From contig JACPOS010000017.1 in NCBI GenBank assembly GCA_016191395.1, positions 1 to 64,000 of the forward strand: DNA of 64,000 nt. The letters are read 5' to 3'. The notes beneath the pieces are model-generated. The model was not told the DNA's origin. It searched no databases and saw nothing but the letters and a program-made list of their open reading frames with translations. Source of the stretch: Chloroflexota bacterium. Lineage in GTDB: Bacteria; Chloroflexota; Limnocylindria; Limnocylindrales; CSP1-4. Both the position numbers and the translations under genes were made by a program. Shown here one piece after another: positions 21,719 through 28,757 of this stretch; positions within the stretch are counted from its first letter, which is position 1, and each line of letters begins with the position of its first letter.

Positions 21719-23022
21719 AGCACCCTGCACAGCGTCGAGGTGGAGCCCGCCGATGCGGCTGCGCTGACGACGGACGACACCCCGGTCCGTGCGGACGTCG
21801 CGGCGGCCGTCGCGTCCTGGACGACGAGTGCCGTGACCATCCCGAACATGCCTTGGCGGCCTTCCGCGTGCGGAAGGATGTGGCAGTGGAACGCCCAGGC
21901 GCCCTTCTCCGTGCAGTCGATGACGACGTCCCACCGCTCACCCGGGTTGACGCCCAACGTGTCGCAGCGGAACGAGGCGCCGCCGAGCTCGTAGCCGTCG
22001 CGCGCGACGACATGCATCGGCATCCCGTGAAGATGCCACGGGTGCATCATCACGCCCTCGTTCAGGAACCGCACGAGGATCTTCTCGCCGAGCTTCGCGA
22101 CGATCGGGGCAGTGGCGGGGAAGCCGCGGCCGTTGATCGTGAAGCCGCCGAGCGAGTCGTTGCTGATCCAGACGATGTCCTGGCTGACGCCGTACTTGCG
22201 GTCGACGCGCTGAGCGGGGTCCTTCGGATGGACGATGAACGCGCCCAGCAGGCCACGCCCCACCTGGTCCGTCGCGTTGTGGTGCGAGTGGTACATGTGC
22301 GAGCCGACCGTCTTCGCGGTGAACTCGTACGTAAACGAATCGCCCGGCTTGATCGGGTCCTGCGTGATCAGCGGGACGCCGTCCATGTTGTTCGGCAGCT
22401 GCTGGCCGTGGAAGTGGATGCCGGTGGATTCGTCCAGGTTGTTCTTGAAGATCGCGCGGAAGCGGTCGCCCTCGATGATGTCGATACGAGGGCCCGGCCA
22501 CATGCCGTTGAAGCCGAGCGCGGCGACGGGGTCCTTGTTCGCGTCGATCCGGTGGCTGATCTTGTCCACGGACAGCTCGAACACCTTCGTCCCGCCGTCG
22601 AGGCGGGGGTCGCCGTACGGCTGGTTGCCGGCGCCGTCCACCTTCCCGTACTCGCCGTCGAGGAAGCGCTTGACGACTGCGAGCGCCGCGGCGTCCTGGC
22701 TGTCGCCACCGGTACCCGTCGTCGGGGCCGGAGAGGCGCCGTGGTCCGTGGTCGGGTTCGGGGCGGCCGTGCCGGGGGCGCTGGTTGGGCCGGACCCGCC
22801 GGTGGCGGCGGGCGTGGCCGCGGGTGAGGCAACAGGGGCGTATGCCCAGGGTGCGACCGATGACGACGGCGCGCAGGCCGCGAGCGCCGCTGCGGCCAGG
22901 CCGCCTCCGGCGACCACGGCGCCGCGCAGGAATCTGCGGCGACCGGCGTCGACGGCAGGCGGCTCGGACGACGGTTCGAGGGTGGAGTCCGAAACGCCAT
23001 TGGAGCGGGACGCAGTAAGCAT
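21715..23022 (-). CDS. multicopper oxidase, Tat-exported
   Basis: 435 residues. The N-terminus carries a Tat signal with RRRFLRG at residues 28-34 and a hydrophobic core ending near ALAACAPS, which could be a lipoprotein cleavage site. A Ser/Ala/Pro/Thr linker of about 60 residues follows. All four copper motifs are present: IHFHGQQLP, HMYHSHHN, MMHPWHLHGMPMHV and WAFHCHILPHAEG. These supply the type 1, 2 and 3 copper ligands, so it should oxidise a metal ion or phenolic substrate with O2 outside the membrane. Two cupredoxin-like domains make it shorter than three-domain laccases. Its promoter region is shared with the sensor kinase at 23112. Confidence 0.88.
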   Translation of the reverse strand: MLTASRSNGVSDSTLEPSSEPPAVDAGRRRFLRGAVVAGGGLAAAALAACAPSSSVAPWAYAPVASPAATPAATGGSGPTSAPGTAAPNPTTDHGASPAPTTGTGGDSQDAAALAVVKRFLDGEYGKVDGAGNQPYGDPRLDGGTKVFELSVDKISHRIDANKDPVAALGFNGMWPGPRIDIIEGDRFRAIFKNNLDESTGIHFHGQQLPNNMDGVPLITQDPIKPGDSFTYEFTAKTVGSHMYHSHHNATDQVGRGLLGAFIVHPKDPAQRVDRKYGVSQDIVWISNDSLGGFTINGRGFPATAPIVAKLGEKILVRFLNEGVMMHPWHLHGMPMHVVARDGYELGGASFRCDTLGVNPGERWDVVIDCTEKGAWAFHCHILPHAEGRQGMFGMVTALVVQDATAAATSARTGVSSVVSAAASAGSTSTLCRVL

Positions 23023-23079
23023 GGGCGGATGCTACGCGGGGCTCCGTGCCGCAGAAGTGACCTCCGGCACGAAATTGGG

Positions 23080-23104
23080 GGGCCATCGGGGCCGCTGCTA
23101 GAGT
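23080..23104 (+). promoter_or_regulatory. promoter of the sensor kinase operon with an imperfect DosR-like box
   Basis: GGGCCATCGGGGCC at 23080-23093 resembles the box found upstream of many operons downstream, but with a one-base offset in the right half. TAGAGT at 23099-23104 is a good -10 and leaves only 7 nt before the GTG at 23112. The box therefore overlaps the -35/spacer region (centre near -25), unlike the -42.5 position of the other boxes, which would fit repression or a role for the divergent oxidase gene. Confidence 0.4.
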
Positions 23105-23111
23105 CTCGCCC

Positions 23112-24263
23112 GTGAGATCGGACGACGCCCTCTACGCGCTCGACAGGGCGACGCGCGCAATCGCCGGCGAGCTGGACGTGGACCGCGTGCTCCAGCTCAT
23201 CGTCGACAGCGTTCGCGAGCTCGTCGGCGCGCGCTACGCGGCCCTCGGGATCGTGGGTCCGGACGTCAGCATCGAACGCTTCATCACCAGTGGCATCACG
23301 GCCGAGGAACGCGCGCTGATCGGCCCGCCACCGCGCGGCCATGGGCTCCTCGGCACGATCATCCGGGATGGGGTCACGCTCCGAATCCCCGATATCTCCC
23401 GGCATCCCGACAGCTACGGCTTTCCGCCCCACCACCCACCGATGCGTTCGCTGCTCGGCGTCCCCGTCCTGATCGGCGGCGTTCCCGTGGGCAACCTGTA
23501 CCTGACCGAGAAGGATGGTGGAGCGCCGGGAGCGGAGTTCAGCCCGGAGGACCAGGAGCTCGTCGAGATGTTCGCCGTCCACGCCGGGATCGCGATCCAG
23601 AACGCGGAGCTCCATTTCGAGGTCCAGAAGCTCGCGATCGTGGACGAGCGGCTGCGCATCAGCCGCGACCTGCACGACGGGATCATCCAGAGCATCTACG
23701 CCGTGAGCCTGTCCCTTGAGGACATGTCGGAGACGATCGCGGCCGACCCGGCGGCGGTGGCGCGGGTGGACCGGGCAATCGACCGCCTGCACACCACCAT
23801 CGGCGACATCCGGACGATGATCGTGGGCCTTGGGTCGGAGATCGACGGGGGACTCGCCGGCGCCATCGAGGAGATGGTCGTGGAGCTCCTGTCCGGGTCT
23901 CCCGTGGAGATGGCGCTGGATCTGTCCGGCGCCGCGGTCCTGGAACGGCGACTCCACCCGGAGGGCGCCCACGAGGTGCTCCAGATCGCCCGCGAGGCCG
24001 TCAGCAACGTCGCCCGCCACAGCGGAGCCCAGCGGGCGTGGCTGTCCATCGGCGTCCTGGGGGATGAAGCGGTCCTTCGCATCGAGGATGACGGGGTTGG
24101 ATTCGACCCTCGGCAACGCCTGGGTACCGGGCATTTCGGTCTCGCCAACCTGCGCGATCGCGCCGCCGGCCTTGCAGGGACGCTCGCAATCGAGAGCGAG
24201 CCGGCACTGGGCACGCGTATCATCGTGCGGCTGCCCCTCGCCCCCTCGGAGAGCCCATCGTGA
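23112..24263 (+). CDS. GAF-domain histidine kinase, DosS/DevS-like heme sensor
   Basis: 383 residues, no membrane segment, so a cytoplasmic sensor. Domains: a single GAF (about 1-170), HisKA_3 dimerisation domain with phospho-acceptor His188 in SRDLHDGIIQ, and a HATPase_c domain (EAVSNVARHSGAQ, EDDGVGFDPRQ, GHFGLANLRDRA). The GAF contains FPPHHPPMRSLLGVPV followed by GNLYLTEK. In mycobacterial DosS the heme ligand His149 lies in an HPPM motif and distal Tyr171 lies 22 residues later; here His108 and Tyr130 keep both residues and the spacing. I infer heme binding and O2/NO/CO or redox sensing. DosS has two GAF domains, this protein one. The start is GTG 23112 and the end overlaps the response regulator by GTGA. 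Confidence 0.85.
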   Translation: MRSDDALYALDRATRAIAGELDVDRVLQLIVDSVRELVGARYAALGIVGPDVSIERFITSGITAEERALIGPPPRGHGLLGTIIRDGVTLRIPDISRHPDSYGFPPHHPPMRSLLGVPVLIGGVPVGNLYLTEKDGGAPGAEFSPEDQELVEMFAVHAGIAIQNAELHFEVQKLAIVDERLRISRDLHDGIIQSIYAVSLSLEDMSETIAADPAAVARVDRAIDRLHTTIGDIRTMIVGLGSEIDGGLAGAIEEMVVELLSGSPVEMALDLSGAAVLERRLHPEGAHEVLQIAREAVSNVARHSGAQRAWLSIGVLGDEAVLRIEDDGVGFDPRQRLGTGHFGLANLRDRAAGLAGTLAIESEPALGTRIIVRLPLAPSESPS

Positions 24264-24943
24264 CCGAAGCGCGTGCCACCGGTGTCGCGAAGACGCTCCG
24301 CCTCCTGATCGTCGATGATCACGAGGTGGTGCGCCAGGGCCTCGTCGCGCTCCTGGACCGTCGCGACGGCTTCCAGGTGGTCGCCGAGGCCGGCAACGTC
24401 GCCGAGGCCATCGAGCAGGCACGCCGATTCGAGCCGGACATCGTGGTGATGGACGTTCGCCTCCCCGACGGCTCTGGCATCGAGGCCTGCCGCGAGATCC
24501 GAGCGGAGCTGCCGGCGACGCGCGTGGTGATGCTCACCTCCTACCCCGATGAAGAGGCCGTGCTGTCCGCGATCGTCGCGGGCGCCGCTGGCTACCTGCT
24601 CAAGCAGGTCCGGGCGCGCGACCTCGTCGCCGCGCTGGAGGCGGTTGGGCGCGGTGAATCGCTGCTGGATCCGGCCGTCACGGAGAAGGTGCTGGAGCGC
24701 GTCCGGCGGATCGCGACCGGCGGCCACACGGATGAGCTGGCGCTCCTCACGTCGCAGGAGCAGAAGATCCTGATGCTCGTTGCCGAGGGCAAGACCAACA
24801 AGGAGATCGCGACGGAGGTCTTCCTGTCCGACAAGACGGTGAAGAACTACGTCAGCTCGATCCTGTCGAAGCTCAACCTGGAGCGCCGGGCCCAGGCCGC
24901 GGCGTTCGTCGCCAAGCACCGAATCGGTCGCGGGGTCGACTGA
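24260..24943 (+). CDS. NarL-family response regulator, DosR/DevR-like
   Basis: 227 residues. The receiver domain has acidic pair Asp19/Asp20, phospho-acceptor Asp65 in VVMDVRLPDGSG, Thr93 in MLTSYPD and Lys115. The LuxR-type HTH begins LTSQEQKILMLVAEGKTNKE and its recognition helix is DKTVKNYVSSILSKLNLERR. Lys192, Lys195 and Asn196 match the spacing of DosR Lys179, Lys182 and Asn183, which are known to contact the GGGAC half-sites. It is translated from a GTG overlapping the kinase stop, so the two form a cognate pair. Boxes of DosR architecture upstream of ten operons in this window are its likely targets. The N-terminus carries about 12 extra residues. Confidence 0.88.
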   Translation: MTEARATGVAKTLRLLIVDDHEVVRQGLVALLDRRDGFQVVAEAGNVAEAIEQARRFEPDIVVMDVRLPDGSGIEACREIRAELPATRVVMLTSYPDEEAVLSAIVAGAAGYLLKQVRARDLVAALEAVGRGESLLDPAVTEKVLERVRRIATGGHTDELALLTSQEQKILMLVAEGKTNKEIATEVFLSDKTVKNYVSSILSKLNLERRAQAAAFVAKHRIGRGVD

Positions 24944-24965
24944 GGGACGCCCGGCCCGCGCCGGG

Positions 24966-25008
24966 GGGCCATCCGGCAGTGTCAGCCGGAGCGGGTCCGG
25001 CATAGCCT
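24966..25008 (+). promoter_or_regulatory. DosR-like box and -10 upstream of the hemerythrin operon
   Basis: Box GGGCC-ATCC-GGCAG at 24966-24979, then a 23-nt gap and the -10 TAGCCT at 25003-25008. The implied start near 25015 puts the box centre at about -42.5, as for class II activators. The leader is about 17 nt and includes TAGGAGG before the ATG at 25032. Confidence 0.65.
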
Positions 25009-25031
25009 CCGAATCGAGTAGGAGGCTTCCC

Positions 25032-25385
25032 ATGGACGCGCGCTTGGCTGCAATCCCCGGCCGGAAGGCCGCTGTCGTCTGGTTGGATCGCTCGCACGCG
25101 CTCGTCGCACGCGGGCATGACGGCCGCCCCGAGGTCACCAAGGTCGATCGGTCGTTCGAGCCGGAGACGGACTACCTGCTTCGCGTCGTCCACGAGGCCG
25201 CCGGCTGCGACCGCCTGGTCGTCATGGGCGCGGACGCCGCGAGGGTCGCATTCGAGCGCGAGTACGTGGCGCTGTATCGCCGGCCGGACCGCCTCATCGA
25301 CGTCGGCCAGGCCATGGTGCCGCGCCCCGCCGACCTCGTTGACCAGCTCCGCATGCTCGAGCCGTCGCTTGCGGCGGCGCACTGA
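25032..25385 (+). CDS. small eRF1/host-attachment-like protein
   Basis: 117 residues, cytoplasmic. It begins with KAAVVWLDRSHALVARGHDG and continues with YLLRVVHEAAGCDRLVVMGA, a pattern I associate with the small 'WIDHREAxI' proteins related to peptide-release-factor domain 1 and host-attachment proteins. The 46990 product shows the same start (LVTLVWIDAREARIVRWAD) and the same later block (LQLIGPGT), so the two are distant paralogues. Function is unknown; both are the first gene after a DosR-like box. AGGAGG lies 8 nt before the ATG. Confidence 0.55.
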   Translation: MDARLAAIPGRKAAVVWLDRSHALVARGHDGRPEVTKVDRSFEPETDYLLRVVHEAAGCDRLVVMGADAARVAFEREYVALYRRPDRLIDVGQAMVPRPADLVDQLRMLEPSLAAAH

Positions 25386-25398
25386 GGAGGTCCCTGCC

Positions 25399-25857
25399 AT
25401 GGGTTGCCCGATGACCGCCGACGTCGTCGAGGAGCGAATCCTCGAACGCGAGCACGAGTCCCTGCGTGTTGGCCTCTCCACCCTCCAGGGCGCGATCGAA
25501 GATGCCCACCGGCTGTCGCGCCCGGAGCTCGCCGAGCGGGTAGCCCGGTCCACCGCCTGGATGCACCGCGCCTTCCTGCCGCATGCCGCCTGGGAGGAGG
25601 CCTGGCTGTTCGCCCACATGGACCAGGAGACCGGGTCGCCGTGGACCACGCGCGGCCTGCGCTTCCAGCACGAGCAGATCCGCGAGCTTGCCTCGGCACT
25701 CGAGAAGGCATCCACCGTCGCGCACGAGCGATGGACTCGCGAGATCGAGTTCGCGCTGGTCGCCGCGATGGCCCGGCTGGACGCGCTCCTGTCCGCGCAT
25801 CTCGCCCAGGAGGAGCTCTTCGTGCTCCCGCTGCTCGGTGAGAAGCTGCGAGGCTGA
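25399..25857 (+). CDS. hemerythrin HHE-domain protein
   Basis: 152 residues of a predicted four-helix bundle. Candidate di-iron ligands are His in EREHESLR, His and Glu in LPHAAWEEAWLFAHMD, His in RFQHEQIREL, and His/Glu in LSAHLAQEELFVLP. Proteins of this family bind O2 or NO at a non-heme di-iron centre, or protect iron-sulfur enzymes. GAGGAGG precedes the ATG. Its place next to a DosSR-like system and the O2-sensitive hydrogenase and PFOR operons fits oxygen scavenging or sensing, which is inference. Confidence 0.8.
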   Translation: MGCPMTADVVEERILEREHESLRVGLSTLQGAIEDAHRLSRPELAERVARSTAWMHRAFLPHAAWEEAWLFAHMDQETGSPWTTRGLRFQHEQIRELASALEKASTVAHERWTREIEFALVAAMARLDALLSAHLAQEELFVLPLLGEKLRG

Positions 25858-26626
25858 CACGAACACGCCCGTCCTCCCGGCGGCACAGTGGGCGGCGCGT
25901 GTCCTCGCGGAGGAGCGGATCACCACCGACGCGCTCGTCGCGCGGCTCGATGCACCCACCAGCTGGGCGGCTGCGGCCGCGGCGCTCGTCGGTGAGCTGG
26001 GCTTTCGGCTCATCGGCGACGGGAGCACCGGCTCCAGCGAGGGCCACCTCATCGTCGGGCTGCGGGACAAGCCAACGCTTCGACACTTCGACCCGGAATT
26101 CGTCTCGTTCTATGGACCGGACGCGCACGGCGCCGCACTCGTCACCCTCGGTCGTCTGCCGCCGGGTACGAACGCCACGCGCGACGCGGCGTGGGGCCAC
26201 GTCCACGTCGTCGACCGGATCCCGGTCGAGAACCGGTTCCTGACGTTCGGCGGCACGATGCGCATGGCCGGCCTCGAGGGCGGGTTGACCGTGGCTCACC
26301 TGAGGTCGCCCGTGCCGATCGTGCGCTGGGGCGGGCACAGCCAGGGAACGGACTCGCTGGCGGGCGCGATCGGGGCGTTCTTCGGGCGCCTCATCGTGCC
26401 CGTCGATTTCACGCCGGGGGCGGCGACGCGCATCGACGCCGTTGCTCCGCAGGTCCTGTTCACCGCGTTCCTTCGTGACGCCGTGAACCGGCGCCACGTC
26501 GCTGCGGAACACGGCGTGGACGCGTCGGAGCTCGATCGCTGGCTTGCCGCCGCGTGGGCCCGGGCGCGCGAGGACGAACCGACGCGCGCCGCGGCGGAGT
26601 CGCTGCTCGCGGAGCTGCGGCTCTGA
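25838..26626 (+). CDS. protein of unknown function
   Basis: 262 residues from GTG 25838, which lies inside the end of the hemerythrin gene (20-nt overlap); the next plausible start would be further in. There is no signal peptide or membrane helix. Residues 40-110 are alpha/beta (ALVGELGFRLIGDGSTGSSE, LIVGLRDKPTLRHFDPEFVS), residues 120-230 include ENRFLTFGGTMRMAGLEGG and PVPIVRWGGHSQGTDSLAGA, and the C-terminus is helical. I do not recognise the family. Context suggests a role in the same stress response as the hemerythrin. Confidence 0.6.
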   Translation: MRSCEADTNTPVLPAAQWAARVLAEERITTDALVARLDAPTSWAAAAAALVGELGFRLIGDGSTGSSEGHLIVGLRDKPTLRHFDPEFVSFYGPDAHGAALVTLGRLPPGTNATRDAAWGHVHVVDRIPVENRFLTFGGTMRMAGLEGGLTVAHLRSPVPIVRWGGHSQGTDSLAGAIGAFFGRLIVPVDFTPGAATRIDAVAPQVLFTAFLRDAVNRRHVAAEHGVDASELDRWLAAAWARAREDEPTRAAAESLLAELRL

Positions 26627-26675
26627 GCGGCATCTCCGAGCGGACCATCGGCGCGACCAACGGCCCGGCCCCGTG

Positions 26676-26719
26676 GGGCCGTTCGGCCGACCGGCCGATC
26701 GGGGCGGCCCTCCTATGCT
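26676..26719 (+). promoter_or_regulatory. DosR-like box and -10, acetyl-CoA hydrolase/transferase gene (leaderless)
   Basis: Box GGGCC-GTTC-GGCCG at 26676-26689, a 24-nt gap (others have 23) and TATGCT at 26714-26719. Only 6 nt separate the -10 from the ATG at 26726, so the mRNA should be leaderless. The region also holds GGCCCCGTGGGGCC and a second GGCCG-ATCG-GGGCG element that may be a weaker second site. Confidence 0.65.
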
Positions 26720-26725
26720 CCGGGC

Positions 26726-27997
26726 ATGAAGATCGTCTCGGCTGAACAAGCCGTCGCCGGCATCCGCTCGGGCGACCAGCTCTACCTCCAATGCGCGGCG
26801 GCCACGCCGTCCGTGCTCCTCGACGCGCTCGTTGCCCGCGCGCCGGAGCTCGAGGCCGTCAGCGTCGTGCACCTCCACTGCGAGGGTCCGGGGCCCCACC
26901 TTGCCCCCGCGATGGCTCCGCACTTCCGGCATCGGGCGCTGTTCATCGGCCCCAACGCCCGCGCCGCGGTCAACGAGGGGCGCGCGGACTATGTGCCCGC
27001 ATTCCTGTCCGATGTGCCGCGCCTGTTCGAATCGGGGATGCTCCCGCTCAACTTCGTGTTCGTGAACGCGACCCCGCCGGACGCGCACGGCTTCTGCTCG
27101 CTGGGCACCAGCGTGGAGGCGATGCACGCCGCGATCAAGGCGGCGAAGACCGTCATCGTCCAGTTCAACCGCGCGGTGCCGCGCACGCTCGGCGAGAGCT
27201 TCATCCACGTCGACCAGATCGACCTCGCCGTCGAGTGCGACGTGCCGCCCTACGACGTCCACATGGGCGAGATCGGCGACGTGGAGCGACGGATCGGCGA
27301 GTTCGTGGCGGACCTGGTGCCCGACGGTGCCACGATCCAGATGGGCATCGGCGCGATCCCGGCCGCGGTCGGCGCGGCGCTGACGGGCAAGCGCGACCTG
27401 GGCGTCCACACCGAGATGTTCACCGACACCATCGTGGACCTCGTCGAGGCCGGCGTCATCAACGGCTCCATGAAGGAGCGCAACCGGGGCAAGATCGTCG
27501 CCGCGTTCATGATGGGCACGAAGCGCCTGTATGACTTCGTGGCGGACAACCCGATGATCGAGATGCGCTCGGTCGACTTCACCAATGACACCCACGTCAT
27601 CCGGACGTTCAGCCGGATGACCGCGATCAACTCGGCGGTGGAGATCGACCTGACCGGCCAGATCGTCGCCGACTCGATCGGCCACCGGATGTATTCCGGA
27701 GTAGGCGGCCAGATGGACTTCGTCCGCGGCGCGTCGCTCGCGAGCGAGGGCAAGGCGATCATCGCGCTGCCGTCGTCAGCGCAGGGCGGCGGGCGGTCGC
27801 GCATCGTCGCGAGCATCCAGGAGGGTGCTGGGGTCGTGACCACCCGCGCGCATGCGCGGACGGTCGTGACCGAGCACGGCATCGCGGAGCTGTGGGGCAG
27901 GTCGCTGCGCGAGCGCGCCAAGGCGCTGATCGCGATCGCCGACCCGGCATTCCGCGACGAGCTGGAGCACGAGGCGGAGCGCCTCCACCTGGCCTGA
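26726..27997 (+). CDS. acetyl-CoA hydrolase / 4-hydroxybutyrate CoA-transferase family protein
   Basis: 423 residues, the usual length. N-terminal family motifs are GDQLYLQCAAATPSVLLDAL and NEGRADYVPAFLSDVPRLF; the C-terminal half has the catalytic-Glu region GVHTEMFTD and the diagnostic YSGVGGQMDFVRGA and LPSSAQGGGRSRIV. The enzyme swaps CoA between acetate and another acid, or hydrolyses acetyl-CoA. Beside PFOR, phosphoketolase and acetate kinase, a role in acetate formation or succinate:acetate exchange is plausible. It is monocistronic: own promoter in front, terminator hairpin behind. Confidence 0.85.
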   Translation: MKIVSAEQAVAGIRSGDQLYLQCAAATPSVLLDALVARAPELEAVSVVHLHCEGPGPHLAPAMAPHFRHRALFIGPNARAAVNEGRADYVPAFLSDVPRLFESGMLPLNFVFVNATPPDAHGFCSLGTSVEAMHAAIKAAKTVIVQFNRAVPRTLGESFIHVDQIDLAVECDVPPYDVHMGEIGDVERRIGEFVADLVPDGATIQMGIGAIPAAVGAALTGKRDLGVHTEMFTDTIVDLVEAGVINGSMKERNRGKIVAAFMMGTKRLYDFVADNPMIEMRSVDFTNDTHVIRTFSRMTAINSAVEIDLTGQIVADSIGHRMYSGVGGQMDFVRGASLASEGKAIIALPSSAQGGGRSRIVASIQEGAGVVTTRAHARTVVTEHGIAELWGRSLRERAKALIAIADPAFRDELEHEAERLHLA

Positions 27998-28066
27998 CGG
28001 TCGCGGCTGACGCGCCGCGGCGCCCATCGGGCGCGCCGCCGACCGGGCGCGCCGAAACACGCCGCC

Positions 28067-28140
28067 GAATCCACGCAGGGGTTGGGTGGGTGTCGGGCGT
28101 CCCTCCGACACCCACGCGGGTCAATCCTGCCGGTGGATTC
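28067..28140 (+). terminator. nested hairpin after the CoA-transferase gene
   Basis: The inner stem is a perfect 11-bp repeat, GTGGGTGTCGG (28086-28096) and CCGACACCCAC (28105-28115), with an 8-nt loop. Around it GAATCCAC (28067-28074) pairs with GTGGATTC (28133-28140). There is no T run. The position between two units suggests termination, but an RNA regulatory role cannot be excluded. Confidence 0.5.
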
Positions 28141-28152
28141 CGCAGGGGGGTA

Positions 28153-28195
28153 GGGCCGAACGGCCCGAACCGTTTGGCCCGCTAGGCCGTAGGTC
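28153..28195 (+). promoter_or_regulatory. DosR-like box and -10, distal promoter P1 of the hydrogenase operon
   Basis: Perfect box GGGCC-GAAC-GGCCC at 28153-28166, 23-nt gap, and TAGGTC at 28190-28195. The -10 lacks the usual last T. A further half-like element, CGTTTGGCCC, follows the box at 28171. The P1 -10 overlaps the left arm of the inverted repeat at 28187. Confidence 0.6.
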
Positions 28196-28217
28196 CCGCG
28201 TGCCGTGGGACCTACGG
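28187..28217 (+). promoter_or_regulatory. 11-9-11 inverted repeat over P1, candidate operator of the CRP-like protein
   Basis: CCGTAGGTCCC and GGGACCTACGG are a perfect inverted repeat with a 9-nt spacer. It covers the P1 -10 and the predicted P1 start, and lies upstream of P2. The gene immediately downstream encodes a CRP-like effector-binding protein, so autoregulation is possible. It could also fold as RNA in P1 transcripts. Confidence 0.45.
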
Positions 28218-28228
28218 GACGGCGGATG

Positions 28229-28271
28229 GGGCCGGTTGGCGCTCTCGATCGAGGGGGACCCTCGGTAGCGT
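28229..28271 (+). promoter_or_regulatory. DosR-like box and -10, proximal promoter P2 of the hydrogenase operon
   Basis: Box GGGCC-GGTT-GGCGC at 28229-28242, a 23-nt gap and TAGCGT at 28266-28271. Transcription would start near 28278, giving an 18-nt leader before the ATG at 28296. Together with P1 it gives two boxes with identical geometry in tandem. Confidence 0.6.
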
Positions 28272-28295
28272 GGGGGTGCGGAGGTATCGCCCCTC

Positions 28296-28757
28296 ATGAC
28301 CACACGAATCACGAGCGCCCTGGACCGCCTGTCCCCAGCCGTGCACGCGCGGCTCGCCGAGCTGACGAGACCCGTCGCCTACCCGGCGGGCGCCGTGATC
28401 CTGCGCGAGGGCACCGACACCCCCTTCCTCGGCGCGATCCTCGAGGGCCGCGTCGCACTTCGACTCCGCGTCCCCGAGCGTGGCGACAGGGTCACGATCG
28501 TGACGGTGGAGCCGGGTGAGCTGCTCGGCTGGTCGGCGGTCGTCGCCCCGTATCGCGCGACGGTGGATGCGGTCGCGACCGAGCCGACGCGCCTGCTGGC
28601 CATCGATGCGGTCGCCCTGCGGGACCGCCTCGCCGCGGACTGCGAGCTCGCCGCGGAGCTGCTGCCGCTGGTCCTGGAGTCCGTCTCCGACCGCCTGAGC
28701 GGGAGCTGGCAGCAGCTGCTCGACATGTTCGGCGCCCGGGTCCACGAACCATGGTGA
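28296..28757 (+). CDS. Crp/Fnr-type cyclic-nucleotide-binding domain protein, no HTH
   Basis: 153 residues with one cNMP-binding beta-roll: YPAGAVILREGTDTPFLGAILEGRVAL, then VTVEPGELLGWSAVVAPYRA and a helical C-terminus of about 50 residues. The Arg of the phosphate-binding cassette (usually RSA) is replaced in GWSAVVAPYRATVDA, so cAMP binding is doubtful. There is no winged-helix DNA-binding domain; the chain ends after the C-helix. It heads the hydrogenase operon and its end overlaps the next gene by 7 nt, as in other group 3b clusters that begin with such a protein. It may sense the operon's redox or nucleotide state. Confidence 0.75.
   Translation: MTTRITSALDRLSPAVHARLAELTRPVAYPAGAVILREGTDTPFLGAILEGRVALRLRVPERGDRVTIVTVEPGELLGWSAVVAPYRATVDAVATEPTRLLAIDAVALRDRLAADCELAAELLPLVLESVSDRLSGSWQQLLDMFGARVHEPW

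Noticed and set aside
23080-23093. GGGCCATCGGGGCC as a normal activating box for the sensor kinase
   Set aside because: The right half is displaced by one base and the position (centre near -25) does not fit the 23-nt spacing; kept only as a low-confidence site.
22368-24422. 684-codon minus-strand frame across the multicopper oxidase and kinase genes
   Set aside because: It crosses two divergent genes, has arginine/proline-rich composition and no domain pattern.
25172-27685. 837-codon minus-strand frame over the hemerythrin and CoA-transferase genes
   Set aside because: Antisense to genes with clear motifs; no family signature.
28296-28757. CRP-like protein as the DNA-binding regulator of the 28187 inverted repeat
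   Set aside because: The protein ends after the dimerisation helix and has no helix-turn-helix.
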